Shown: piece by piece, positions 32,839 to 44,958 of the stretch | Layout: every line of letters begins with the position of its first letter | Position numbering within the stretch: position 1 is the first letter of the stretch | Assembly: GCF_000226115.1 (NCBI RefSeq) | Contig: NC_016458.1 | Coordinates: 8,599,501-8,663,500, forward strand | Direction of reading: 5' to 3' | DNA: 64,000 nucleotides | DNA from: Thermothielavioides terrestris NRRL 8126 | Taxonomy: Eukaryota; Ascomycota; Sordariomycetes; Sordariales; Chaetomiaceae | Notes under the pieces: model-generated | Seen by the model: the letters and a program-made list of their open reading frames with translations, nothing else | Told to the model about the DNA's origin: nothing | Databases searched by the model: none | Program-made: the position numbers and the translations under genes

Positions 32839-34172
32839 GGTGCAGATGCGCAGCAGCTCCTCTGATAGGGAAAGCCGAGGTCAGGGAATGGCCACCAATG
32901 TAAGGCGCAGGAAGCCAGGTTTGTCCTTGGGCCCGGGTAGCAATAATACCCGGCTGCTCTCTGGCGATATGTAAACGGCCGGTGTCAAGTGCGGGCGTGG
33001 TGTCTCCGACATGGTTAGGCGAGAGCCGGGTTCTTTATGTATTCGCCAGTCCCATCCATTTCCTAAATTGAGCCTCTTCAGCTCGTTGGTTGCAGAGACA
33101 GATGTCCCAACGCACCGGTCAGTACCCGTGCCCCGAATGCTGACCTTCATGTGCCGCTGCCGTTTTCGGCATCCTCCCTGTTCTCGGCCCCCCCGGTCCC
33201 CGGGACCGAAGCAGCAGGTCGGACACCCGAGCACTGGATATACCCCGAAGTATCTCCTAAATCTGTCACATCAGCCTGCACGATACTGCACATTCCACAA
33301 AGATGGTGCCACTAGTGTAGAGCCAATCGCGGCCATTGCGAACCGAAGCGGAATACGTCCGCCCACGCGCATCGGCAGGACTTTATCCGAATGCCTTATC
33401 CGAATGCCCTTCAAGCGTGGCGAGCATGCTGACCTCCGCTGTAACCTGCTTGGCAGGCCCGGCTGGCCGCGAAGCGTGCGTCTGCATTGGCGATGACGAG
33501 GCTGTCCGCTGTAGCAAACGACCGGGTGCAGCCATCTGAAGCACTTGCTTTCGGCGCCGGCCTGGCACCACCTAGAAGTTCGTTCTGGTGGCGAACAGAA
33601 TCAGCCGCCAAACACGTCAGATTCCTGCCACGATAGGATGTGCCACGGTGGGATGGCAAACCCTGTTCAGCAGAGGACAACTTACGCCAGGTCGTCTTCT
33701 CTCCAGCATGCGTCGACATCCGATATCTGGGGACAAACCCGAAATATATGGCCCCCCACGCGAGCGACCCAACCCGCCTACCATTCAACCGGGTCAAAGC
33801 CCAGGTTCCCATGCAGCAAGTAACACACAAGCAACCAAGCAGACATAAACAAAACATTAAGCTGAAGAACGACAAGCTCTGAACACACGATCCGCCACTA
33901 CTCAAGGTTCCTGAAGTCATCTGCGTCTCTGGGGAGAGAACGAACAGGGAACCCAAAAAGCGGGATCCCGGAGGCTCCATGTCTCAAAGGTCTTGCGCGT
34001 CGGGAACGTTCCGTCGTACCTGGCGCTGTTTGCTGCAACACCTGCACAACGCCCATCTCTACCCCACCGCAACCTCAATGACCGCAGTGGTGGCTGTGCT
34101 GGTTTTCCCCTGGTCTCTGGACAGGCGGCGGTGAACGTGCTCGGTTGGGACGGAACCGAGCCAAAGGACAGG
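32839..34172. other. Intergenic region between methyltransferase promoter and regulator 3' end
   Basis: About 1.3 kb. It contains the methyltransferase promoter (read leftward) and the end of the Zn2Cys6 gene. Short open frames only, no domain recognised. Confidence 0.5.
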
Positions 34173-36387
34173 CTACGCCACCGGCAGCGGTTGCCACTGT
34201 TCAGTTGGGACTGCCATTCTTGTAGCTTGCCTCGTCGTGAGATCGTTCCACACATCAGCGGACGTCGCCTCGAAGCTCTCCATCAGAGAGAGCGCATCAT
34301 CCCACCTCTCGCCGTACAGTTTCAGGGTGAGCTTGACCCTCTCCAGGCATCGAAGGCTGCGGTCCAAGTTGTCGCCCGTGCCCCGGTTTACTGGAGGCGG
34401 AGGAGGCTGTACTGTCCCCGGCGACGAGAGGGGTGGCGGAATTGGCGCGCCCGTCAGGAGCAGGTCGCGTGCATCCCGCAGCACCGCGGAAAACTGAGAA
34501 CCCATGAAGAAGACTCTCAGAGCATCGTGGTAGGTATAAAAGGCTGCGTTAACTGCCAGGTTTGCAACGTCGTATATCCCGTCGATGTATGCGATGACGT
34601 GTTCGAAGATTAGGAATCGCCCGTACGCAGGCACTTGGGCGCGTCGGGCGCTGGAAGCGATGCAAAAAACGTAGCTGTAGCGGAGCTCCAAGTCGAGCAT
34701 CTTCCGAATGGCAGCCGGCAGGCTGGCCGGAAGCCTTTCGGACCACTCCCACATCTCGAAGTATTTTTGCCAGATGAACGAGGCGGCGTCGGGCAGAGGT
34801 TCGGTTGGATTGCCTTGGTAGAGCGTTTGATACCAAGCGGACTGCAACTGGCGGAGCCTGAATAGACAGACGGATGCATCGGCCGTCGGCTTGGCAACGG
34901 GGCCTGCGCCGGAGAAGGGAGTGCTGGCCTGAAATGGAGAAGGAAGCACCACGGAGATGGCATCGTCGTAGAAGGAGAAGCCACGGGCGTGAGCCATGCT
35001 TATTGCCCTGCGAAGCGGCAATGTCAGGTCTGCTTCGCTTGTGGAGGACATGGGAGCGGGGCTCCGGTTCCTACCTGTCCAGAGCGTATACGCAGTAAAA
35101 AGCTCTGCGACGCGCATCCAGCGAGTCCGGATCCATCTGCTGGCCGTGTGGCGGATCTTGGTGCAGGCCCTGGTCGACCACGGCACGGCAGGCAAAGCCA
35201 ATGGGATGCCAGCTGTCAAAGTGAGCAGGGTCGAGCATCGCGTACTGGGTAAGGAGCAGCAGAGACTGGACCTGGGTCACGTAACCCGGCTTTAGCGCCC
35301 TGTCGGCATGGGGCAGCGCCCGAGCAACGAATTCGACAGCGTTCAGGTAGTGCTCGTCGCGGCGACTCCTGCTCTGCGCGGCGGATCCGATGGCAAGAAC
35401 CATCCAGAACAGCCAGTATTCGGAGCTCCTGATGGGCCGCGGATGTTCCTGATAGACGTCGCTGACTAGAGCGTGCAGCGAAGTTCCAGAAAACGCAGGG
35501 TAAAGGGGTAGGATGTTGGACTCGTAGAACTGAACAAGGGCCCTGGCAGTCGGTTCTGCGGGGAGGTTGGTGGTCCTGGCCTCTGGAACCGGGTCATTTG
35601 TCGAAGCCGCCAAAACAATGCGGGCAAAGGTCATGTTCGACTCGGATGGCTCAAAGTCCCGGGTGGTGGTATTAACAGCCCTGAGAGGGAGTTTAGCAGA
35701 TGGACTTCAGAGCCCTCCCACCGACACGAGGGCTCACGCACAGATAGCCAAAGTCCGACACCAGCGTATTGATGTCGGCATTCTCTTGCGTCCGGGCGGC
35801 TTTCCGGTGGATGGCGGCGCGGATGAGGGCCAGGGAATCTTTGCGACTCGGGTCGCCAGCGGGAGGCTCGTCCGGGCCGTGCAACGCCACGGACGCATTC
35901 ATGGAGCGAGCATACGAGAGTCTCCGCTCCAGCTTTTCTATCCTCAGCTCCAACGCTGCGACATAACTTGAATATCAAGCAAGTTAGCTCTTAGCTACTC
36001 CCCCGTGCAGTTGAGATGTCGAGGGACAGTCGACACGCACCTCCTTTCCTTGCCGCGTGCAAACTGGTCATTATTGGCTGCGGTGCACTCCTTCTCGCAG
36101 CCGGCTCTTTCGCAAGCTGTACAGGCCGGCAGCTTGGCATCGCACTGGCGTGTTGTCAGCCACGGGTATCCGTCCAAGAGGGCCAGATGAACGCAACAGG
36201 GGTGGAGGGTTTGGAGTTCAGCCTCGGCACCTACTTTGATTTTTCCCTTACGGCCTGAGGGGAGGACGAGTCAGCCAGGGTCGACAGACAGATGCCAAAG
36301 CAGTAATTGTAATTTACATTTCGCGCATGCAGACACCGACCGGGAGATTTTTAGAAGAGGAGTGTCTGCCAAGCTTGATCGATGCAT
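34173..36387 (-). CDS. Zn2Cys6 transcription factor with fungal-specific middle domain
   Basis: Six exons, 36387-36318, 36254-36235, 36144-36041, 35966-35742, 35680-35075 and 35007-34173, give 619 residues. The zinc cluster is spread over the first three exons. Cys21 and Cys24 (the last split by an intron) are followed by RKGKIK from a 20-nt exon 2. Cys31, Cys38, Cys41 and Cys50 come from exon 3 (spacing X2, X6, X6, X2, X8). A short coiled coil follows (YVAALELRIEKLERRLSYA). The fungal-specific transcription factor domain starts near LVQFYESNILPLYPAFSGTSL and continues through YWLFWMVLAIGSAAQ and LDARRRAFYCVYALDRAISMA, its signature. Every join keeps phase with GT-AG ends. Target genes are unknown; the methyltransferase 1.3 kb downstream is the obvious candidate. 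The 5' exons rest on motif completion and need transcript support. Confidence 0.85.
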
Positions 36388-37830
36388 GTTGACCTGGGCT
36401 TCGCCAGGAGGAGCCCAGGCTGCGCGCGCGTAAAAAGGGGTCGTGGATGAAGGGAGTGCCGGGAGTGTTGAGTCTGGAGCGCTTGGATGTTCGAAGTCCA
36501 GGGATTGTGCTTAGGGTTGGTGGGTTCGTGAGAAACCCCGCCTTGGGAGAAGGACACGAGCAGCGCGAGAAGCTGACTTGTGCTGACGGCCTTCCAAACC
36601 GAGGACGAGCGCGACAAGATGACAGGAGTGCGCAAGGTCAATGGGCAACTTATTCTTTCACAAGAAGCGCAGAGCTTCAGACGAACAGGCAGGATGTCAG
36701 ACCAGCCCGGCCCGGGGTGCGCTGCGTCTGACAGTGAAGCGAGGTGCCTGGGGTCGGGAGTGCTTAAGCGCGGCCCAGCTGGCTTCTGTACTGCTGCTGT
36801 AGCTGCTGGCTGGTATTCGATAGGATTGGATGCTGACCATGTTCAGTGGACGTATCTGTAATGGATCTGGAATGGAAGGTGTCCATTGTCCCTCTTGAAG
36901 ACCAGGCGTTCGCACCGTCCCAAGATGACTTGCAAGCGCAGGGGTCTTGGCAACTTGTCTCCACTGTTGGTGGGGCCGAAAGCAGTGAAAGGAACCCCGC
37001 TCAGTGCCCGCCCTGGCTAGGGCAATGAGGTTATGTGGGGTTTCCTTCGCGGGATGCTGCGGGCCCCTGCACCCCCCGGGCCGCCAGGGTTCACGAAAGC
37101 CGAGCCCCGCATACACTAGCGGGATGTCGAGGTCAGGTCGTCACTGCCTGTGTACCTAAAGTTTAACGGCTGTGTGCGTGCGAGACATTTGGCGGTACCT
37201 ACGACAAAACCTTCACGGGAAATGGAAGGCTGGAGCCCAGGCCTGGGAAACTTGTTGCCATACATTGGAGTTAAACATTGAAGCATGGGCAGAATACCCT
37301 GCCCGCATTTCAGAGGAGGTGTTTCCATGCTAAGGTACCTCAGTCCTGCATACGCACCAGGACGGAGGTAAGGTACCGATACAATCGTGCATCTTCCCAG
37401 TGTTAGCTTGACCAACAGCAGGCGGCCCTCCAGGGCCCCACCTCTGAGGTTCAGCGAATCAAGGCCAGCGGATGCGGCTCCCCTCAGTAGGTGCGGCTGG
37501 CCTGTGGTAGCCACCTTCGAGCCGAACCCAAGTGCTGTCCGTGTGCGGAATACGGTCCTGTGTAGGCCGTGTCTCGTTGCAACCACAACAGCTCGATGCA
37601 GACGTCACGCCGATCTGCGCTGTTGACTTTCCACATGGCCTCGCAATCCATCTGCGCGCCCACGGTCCCCGCAAGTCCCTAGACACGGGGAATCACGAGA
37701 GAGCTGCGAAACTGCGCCGATTCGGATTGCCTGCTCGGAACCCCGTGCCTTGAGCCCTCAAAGCGCTTGCGCGCTTGTCTTGGAGCCTCAGCGCTCCCAG
37801 GCAGGAGGGCACCCAGCAGCGTCATCATCG
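36388..37830. other. Shared promoter region of two divergent Zn2Cys6 genes
   Basis: About 1.4 kb between the start codons of the minus-strand regulator (36387) and the plus-strand regulator (37831). No gene recognised. Being shared, it could couple the expression of both factors. Confidence 0.5.
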
Positions 37831-40800
37831 ATGGACCCGGCCGCCGTCTTCCGAAACCAATCCCTCGGCGCAGCATTCCAGCGGCCATCCCAGCAGCACC
37901 TCTTCCTGGGCAGACCCCCCGCCCCGGGGCCCTATCCATGGGACAAGCCGGAAAATGAAGCGCACGATGCGCCGCGCCGCGTTGCCCATACTCTGACCGC
38001 GTGTTACCGGTGCCACGAGGTAACCTGCCTCCTCCGCCTTCGGTTTATACTGTCGCCCGTCCCTGCCCCAGCCCAATTTCTCTGACCCTCGTACTGCCAT
38101 GTAGAAGAAGTCGAGGTGCGACCCCACCCTGCCGCGATGCCTCGCCTGCGAGCGATCACGTTCGACGTGCGAGTACTACGACAGCACCAAGGGCCGGTGG
38201 ATCAACCGCACCTACATCGTTACGCTCCAGAAGAAGGTGCGCGAACTGGAGGCCGAGCTTGCCCAGTTCACAGAGCAGGAGGGCGAATACCCGCACGACC
38301 ATGACGACATGGTCTTCCCCGGCGGCATCGTCCGCCTCGATGAGACGGACGAGCTGCCCCGCTATCTCGGCCCGAGCAGTGGCACCGCCATGATACGACT
38401 GCTCATGGAGAAAGCCAAGAAGTTGGCTGAGTCGCACCGGATAGCCAACGTCATCCCCGCCGTGCTTGCGAGGCGAGCAGAGCGGAGAGACCGCATGCAG
38501 AGCGTGGTCATGGGAGGCAGCATAAGCGGGCCGTCGGGCAGGAAAAGGAGTTACCCAGCTCATAGTGTCATCCCGGCGTCTTCCTTACCAAGTAGGGAGA
38601 TCGTCGATGGACTGGTTCGGGCTTTCAATGACAGAGGTACGATTTTTTTTTTTGTTCCCTTTGCTCTCTGGGAGCATTTTGGTGGCGGGGAAAGGTTGGG
38701 GTACTTGGGCGTGTGCTAACCGCCAAGAATTAGTCCAAGTCATCACGCCGGTCTTACATGAGAAGACGTTGGAGGAAGATGTGAAGGCCGTGTTTGCCGG
38801 CGACAAGGATCCGTACAGGCACTTTGTTGTGAACATGGTCGTCGCAATCAGCCTGCAGAAGGTGGGAAAGTACGCCGGCCTCCCGGACAGCTACTATCTC
38901 AACGCGATGCGGCGTTTCGAGGACGTTGTCCGTCCTCAAGATCTGAAAACGCTGCAGTGCCTGGTCCTGATCGGGCAATATGCGCTCAGCACGCCGACAA
39001 GAACCGCCAACTACTACCTGGCCGGTCTCGCGACGAGGATATGCCAACAGATGGGTCTCGGCGACGAGAGAACAATCAGCCTGGGCGTCTCTGACCCGCT
39101 GACGCTAGACATGAGGAGGCGGCTGAGCTGGATCGTCACCGCGCAGGAGTTCAGCCTTGCTTACAACATGGGTCGACCGAATGGGTTTGCCAAGAGCGAC
39201 GATTTCATGAGCGTCAAATTCTTCGAAGCGGTTCCGGACGCCGACATCACGCCCGAGGGCATCCGCCACGGTCGGCCTTGCGAGCGGAAGCTAGTCGCCA
39301 TCCACTTCTGCAAGATGCGGCTTCTGCAGGCAGAGATACGTCGCGTTCTGTACGAGAAGAAACGGCCAGAGCCTGTCCATGAAACGCATCCGTGGTTCAC
39401 TGAGATGGAACAGAAGCTCAGGGGCTGGCTCGACAGCTGCCCGGAACAGCCTGCGTGGTGCAAGCCTTGGTATGACGGCCTGTTGTGGACTGTGTCGTGA
39501 AACTCCTTGCTAACTCGGAGGCCAGGCTTGCTGCGCACTACTACAACATGATCTTCGCTCTCTACCGGCCGTCCCCGCAAGTGCCGCGGCCGACCAGCCA
39601 CGCAGCCGTGAAATGTTTTGAGGCGTCACGATCCATCATCGACTCTACATCTCAACAAATCGAGCAAGGGATCGCAGACATCAACTTGGAGGCCTTATTG
39701 ATCATCTACGCCTCGTTGAATGCGCTTCTTTGGTCCATCTCATACCCCGAAGTCCGGGCTGAACACCCCCGAGACGAGGTCCAAGACCTTGCGGCGACCG
39801 CTCTCGAGGCGATCAAGGTATTCTCAGATCGCTGGCCCGGCTCTTCATCTGCAGTGCAACTGTACACATCACTCGCCAACGCCTGTTTGCAAAGCTATGA
39901 TGTAGGGGAGGAAACACCGTCACCCTCCTCGAGCAGCCAGCTCGGCACACCTGTATCGCTCGCCGGCTCAATATCACCCGAATCAGAAGCCTCGAAGCAC
40001 ACACCCGTCAGCCAGACGCAGCCGCAGTTGGCCACGCCGTTATTCAACTCATCCCCGTTCGGCTATCCTTTTGACGCGGCCTCCGACCCTTTGGCCGCTC
40101 AATATGCATTCGACCACGGGCCGCCCCCTTTTCCGCACCAGCCCACCTTCCGCTCCAACTCTATTTTCATGAGTCCATCAACAGACGCAAACGGCCGCAG
40201 GTTGTCGCATCTCGCCCCCGACACTACCCCTTCGACCGGAGCCCCTGACTCTGAGAGAACCGAGAGCTCTTCGCCGACTCTCTCAGCGACACCCAAGCAA
40301 GAGCCGACAACCACACCAGCACCCGCAGTCAGGGCACTGCCCACGCCACCGGAGTCAATGGTTCCGCCAGCGATCCATCCGAACAATGTCAGTCAGTCAC
40401 CGGGACTGGCTCCGGGGGCAGGGCAAGCTGCCACTCCGATCCCAACACCCACTCTGCATGCGGCCGGCCCGGCTCCGCCTCCCCAACACATCCCGGTGCC
40501 AGTCATCCAGGTAAAGCGGGAGGCCGAGGAGTTGTTTTTCACTCCCCAATTCAAGCCGCAGCACCAGCAGCAGCAGCCCGGGCCGCCTCCCCGACAACCA
40601 GTCCCACCACCGACCTTCATCACCCCACGGCAACCAAGCCCTCAGCAGCGGCCCCCAGCGCCGTCCAGCGCGTCAACCGACTGGTACAATCCGCTCCCTC
40701 CATTCGTCCCGCCTCACGCCTTCTCAAACGCGGTCGCTGGCGGGCCCACCTCCTTCTGGGAAGGCCCGCAAGCTCCCTTCGCCGCCACCGCCCCCGCTGC

Positions 40801-41233
40801 CCCGTATACCCAGGTCGCCGGCGGCGTGGTACCCAGACCGTACGGAAACGCCGCCGCAGACTGGGACTTTTCCTGGGGCCCCGGCCCGCAGCAACATCAA
40901 CAGCAGCAACACCCGCAGCAGCAGCAACAGCAGCAACACCAACCACCACCGCAACCCGATCCATGGTTTCCCACGGGGCTGGCCCCCCCGGGCGGCGAGT
41001 ATTACGCGTCGTTCCTGAACGGCCGGCACGGCAGCCTGAGCCAGGAGCAGCAGCTGGAGCTGATGGACGTGCTCGAGGCCGAGGGCATGAATGATATCGA
41101 CAGCTATTTGAATATGGGGGGCGGGGTGGGGTGGGGAGCGGCGCCGGACGCGCCGGGGCACGGTGGTGCCGGGGCCGGGGTCGGGGTCGGGCCCGGGGTC
41201 AGCGCCGGGCCTGGGGGTGTGAATTGGGGTTGA
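37831..41233 (+). CDS. Zn2Cys6 transcription factor with Pro/Gln-rich C-terminus
   Basis: Four exons, 37831-38019, 38105-38636, 38734-39469 and 39526-41233, give 1054 residues. The zinc cluster is a textbook C-X2-C-X6-C-X6-C-X2-C-X6-C (Cys58, 61, 68, 75, 78, 85), completed by the first splice (ACYRCHE joined to KKSRCDPTLPRC). A heptad-like helix, YIVTLQKKVRELEAELAQF, follows. The fungal-specific regulatory domain runs from ITPVLHEKTLEEDV through YYLAGLATRICQQMGLG and MRRRLSWIVTAQEFSLAYNMGRP to HYYNMIFALYRPSPQVP, joined by the third splice. The remaining ~430 residues are Ser/Pro-rich with poly-Gln near 40870-40945, a likely activation region. The third exon could instead begin at 38728 (adding two residues). 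Its target is unknown; I do not assign it to a named cellulase regulator. Confidence 0.9.
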
Positions 41234-42063
41234 CCTTGCAACGCGTCGATGCTGTTATGCTTGGAAGGTTGGGTGGGAATTGGGTGCTCGCGCTGGGACA
41301 CCGATGCTGATTTTTTTTTTTTTTTTTCTAAGAAAAAAGAATAAAGAAAAGAGAAGGGGGGGGGGGGGGGGGGGGTATCTGGACGAAGAGGGTCGGAACG
41401 CTTGAGGTTGGCTTGGGTTTGTGGTCGGGTGCGTCAACGGACGCAGGTTAGGTTAGGTTGGGACTGGGGTTGGCGGTACTGGTACTGGTATTGAGTCCGG
41501 TCAGGTTCTGGATGCCACGGCTGTGTCATTTTCGTTTTTGGATTTACACGATTCCCCAACCACCGATATTCCCCCGGACGTTTTTGTGAGTTTGTTTGGT
41601 TTAGATACCTAGGTATTTACCGATGTGCGCATTGAGCTGATCAGACGCTGGAAAGCTGGATGAAGATCATTTTGAGGTTGACTCGAATAATACCCTGCGC
41701 CACCGCCTTCAGAGATACCCCGACTTAGTATTCTACACGATGCACAAGCATGCAATCCGTGTTATTGCGGTTCCCGCAGAGTTCAGCATTACTACGCAAC
41801 GGCTGTGGCTGTCTCGGAAGGCTTCATTATGAAGCCCGCAGCACAGGGCAACGGCAATGCCAACAAAACCAGCCTAAACATCTCAAGTGCACATATCTGC
41901 GTTGGCCGCCCATACATATCTCCCTTGCATACGGAACCTTACATACCTGCGTTGACCACCTGTATACTCCTACATACAGAACCTCACTCATATCGCACAT
42001 CCCACACCCCCCGCCGCCCATTCAGATGCCAGGCTTCGTCCCCTCCCTTGCCCCCATCCCCTC
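41234..42063. other. Convergent intergenic region with homopolymer runs
   Basis: About 830 bp between the Zn2Cys6 gene (plus) and the TPR-like gene (minus). It has a T run near 41311-41328 and a 20-G run at 41356-41375. No gene seen. Confidence 0.5.
41356..41375 (+). repeat. 20-base G homopolymer
   Basis: Twenty consecutive G just after the 3' end of the Zn2Cys6 gene. Length may vary between isolates or be a sequencing approximation. Confidence 0.8.
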
Positions 42064-42214
42064 TTAGACGGACGCCTCACCCTCCTCCAACCCCTCATCG
42101 TCACCTCGACCCCCCGTCGCAACCTCACCACTCCCCACCGCCAGCGTAACTGCACCATTACTCGCAACACCCTCAACATCACCAAGACCACCACTGCCTA
42201 CACCGCTACCTGCA

Positions 42215-42245
<31 letters not shown>

Positions 42246-44958
42246 CAGCGCCAGCAGCAGCAGTTTTCTGAGCAGGCTTCTTCCGCCGCCTCCGCGGGGC
42301 ATCACCATCGCCATCCCCACCGCCACCGCCACCGCCGGCGCTCGGCGGTGGCGCCTCCAGCACCCAGCGGGCGATAGCGGCGGCGCGGTCCGACGCGATG
42401 GGGTAGTCACGCACGTCGTCCCAGGCCCAGGCGGACGGGGCGGCGGCGGGGCGGCGGGGCCCGCTGGTTTGGTGCTGCGTCGGCTCGGTCCCTGGTGCCG
42501 CGGGCAGGTTCGCTGCGGCGGAAGGGGGAGAAGGCTTGGCGGTGCCGTTGCTGTTGCTGTTGGGGACGGCGGCGGCCGGGGACGGTGTGGCTGTCGTCGC
42601 GGCCGCTGTGGTTGGGGCGGGCTGGTCGTTGGCAGGGGTTTTCTTCCCCGACGAGGCGGCGCCGCGGGCGAATTTCGCTTCGAATTTCGCTTCGAGCGCG
42701 GCGGCGGCGTTGTTGATGCGGTAGTCGTGCTCGGCGCGCAGCTGGCGGGCGCGGATGGCCAGGCGGAGGGAGGTTTCGTCGTTGACGCGGTCGTCGCCGA
42801 GGGCGTCGAGGACGGCCTGGTGGTTGATGCGGTCCTTGCGCTGCTGCTCGGTTTCGGTGGCAACCGTGCTAGAAGCGGTGAGGTCGTCGGAGCTGGTGGG
42901 GGCGCTTTCGCTCCCTGGAGCGGTGAGTGCCTTGTGCTGTTTCGAGGCCGGGTGCGACACCGGGACGGGTGTTGCGCCGTTTCCGGTAGACAGGAAAAGG
43001 GGGAGCGGTGCGGGCGCACAGAGGTCCTCCCACGAGCCCGCCAGCTGAATCCAATTGTTGCCCGCTCGCAGAACCTCAATCCAGTCGCCTCGTGCGGGAC
43101 ATCTACTAGACTGAAACACCGGATAGCCGTCGGCGAGGCGGGCGAGGCGGGCTACCATGTAGGCATGGCGGCGCAGCTCCTTTGCCGACGTCTGGATGAG
43201 GCAGTGACAAAGAAGGAGGGCATGAAGCGCATCGGTCAGGAGCGGATGGCATGTTACGGTTTCGGTGGTTGTCTGCACATGACCACCAGGAGGCGAGGGT
43301 GGCGCTCTCGAGGCAAGCACCACATCCGTGCTGGGATAAGGCGGAAGCCCAGACGGCGGTGAAGATGTAAACAAGTCGGAAAGCGCATATATGCGGTGAG
43401 ATGCGCTCGTGCCCTCGCCCTCGCAGGCCACCGGCGAGCGGGGGCCCGACGCATAGCTGTGAGAGCGCGGCGCCCTGGAGCCGTTCATGGCCAAATTCAC
43501 CCTGCGAGTGAAGTCCTCGGCAATTTCGATGGGTAAGTCGGGGGAGTACTCGAAGTGGGACAGATAAGCTGTGTAGTCGCGCAGCGCCCGCTTCGCGTTG
43601 TGCCTGACGAGCTTCCTCGCATCTGCCCTTCTCCTCTGCGCTTCTTTTTCCGCGGGCGATAACTCCGGCTTGGGCTGCTCTTCGGCGACCGGCCCGTCCT
43701 GATGTCCATGGTCGGGATTTCCGTTGGCTGCAACCGAGTCCCGAGCCATTGGAGAATCGGAAAGTGCAGCGGCAACATGATCGCAGGCGACGGCCAAGTA
43801 AATGCCCGCCCTCTGGAAGAGGAGCTGCATCTCCAGGCTGCCGGGTTGGTCTTCCTCTTTCAATATGACGTCGTCCTGCTTCCGGGTAGTCCCAGGCTGG
43901 GGCGTCTTGTCCTCCTGCTGCGGCCGCTTCAGAGCCACGTGAGAGGGTCGGTACAAGCGATGAAGTTTTAGCGCCAGGGTCAGGTCGTCCACAGCACCCT
44001 GATAGTCCCCCTTGAAAACTCGCACCGTAGCACGAGTTCGCAGAGGCTCCGGGTCGGATGGCTTGCCGGCAATGATCTCGTTCAGGGGAGCCAAGCTGGT
44101 ACATTCGGCCAGCTGCCGGCTTGGTATCTTCTCGTGGAAGAAGTGCACATACCTGGCGTCCGGATCCGAAGGGTTGCGCTGGAGCACCAGGGACGCCACT
44201 TCCTCCAAGGAGGAGGCGCTTTGCATGGTAGCGACGCTGCAAGCAATCTCGTCCAGCCGGTAGGCTCGCATCAGCTTCTGCGTCGCCTGTTCCCTCATCC
44301 GAAATTTCCGCTCCGGGCTGAGCTTCGCTTCGGGCGGCGGGCGGTGCCCAAAGCCGAAACCTAACGCGGCCACATGGGGGGAGGCTCCCGGAAAACCCCT
44401 CTGGGCGATCGAGGCCACGCCGCTCGCTGCGCGAACAGCCAGGTTGGTGGCATCGTCGACGAGCCGTCGGATCTTGACCAGGTCAAAGAAGACGGCCGGG
44501 TCGATAGGGCGCGGCCGCGGGGTGTTGTAGTTCGCATTCGCGATCGTCTCGAGGATCTCGGGAGGCAGTTGGAGCCATGGTCCGTGGAAAGACGAGATGT
44601 ACCTCCAATGCCTACGGGACGGTTGCGGGTCAGTCGAAGCCGTTACGTTCGGGGCAAAAGAGAGAGAGGGAGAGGGGGGCATGTAGCAGCACCGACGCTT
44701 GTCAGCGGGAAGATGCAAGGCCATTGGCAAGACAACGTTGTTTTGTGCTGGGGTTGCCGGGAAGGAAGCGCACTTATTCCTGGAGATCACAAGCACTGGT
44801 TGCGAGGGCGGTGGTGGGGGGGCGACTTTTGCGCCTGCCGGCTTCTTCGCAGCGGCCTGGGCTTGCGGTGGCGGCAAGGATGGCGTCGCCAGAGAGGGAG
44901 AGCGACCGTTCGCATGCTCGGCGCCGTCGCCGGGCTCGGTCTTCTTCTTGCTGGGCAT
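42064..44958 (-). CDS. Conserved fungal hypothetical protein with TPR-like repeats
   Basis: Two exons, 44958-44774 and 44611-42064, give 910 residues. The start is MPSKKKTEPG. The intron (GTGCGC...CCGTAG) joins VLVISRNK to HWRYISSFHGPWLQLPPEILETIANANY, a highly conserved fungal block. The intron is 162 bp and free of in-frame stops, so unspliced DNA also reads open, but its translation is low-complexity. A TPR-like unit is visible at LRTRATVRVFKGDYQGAVDDLTLALKLH and another at LLFQRAGIYLAVACDHVAAAL. The block PLLTDALHALLLCHCLIQTSAKELRRHAYMVARLARL is also strongly conserved in style. The last ~200 residues are Ala/Pro/Gly-rich and end in an Ala/Gly tract. Function unknown; I see no catalytic motif, signal or membrane segment. 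Confidence 0.82.

Noticed and set aside
30827..41233. A full biosynthetic gene cluster
   Set aside because: There is no polyketide synthase, peptide synthetase or terpene cyclase in the window, so only a possible small locus is proposed.
41356..41375. 20-G run as a G-quadruplex regulator
   Set aside because: A single homopolymer after a gene's end is better explained as slippage; nothing links it to regulation.
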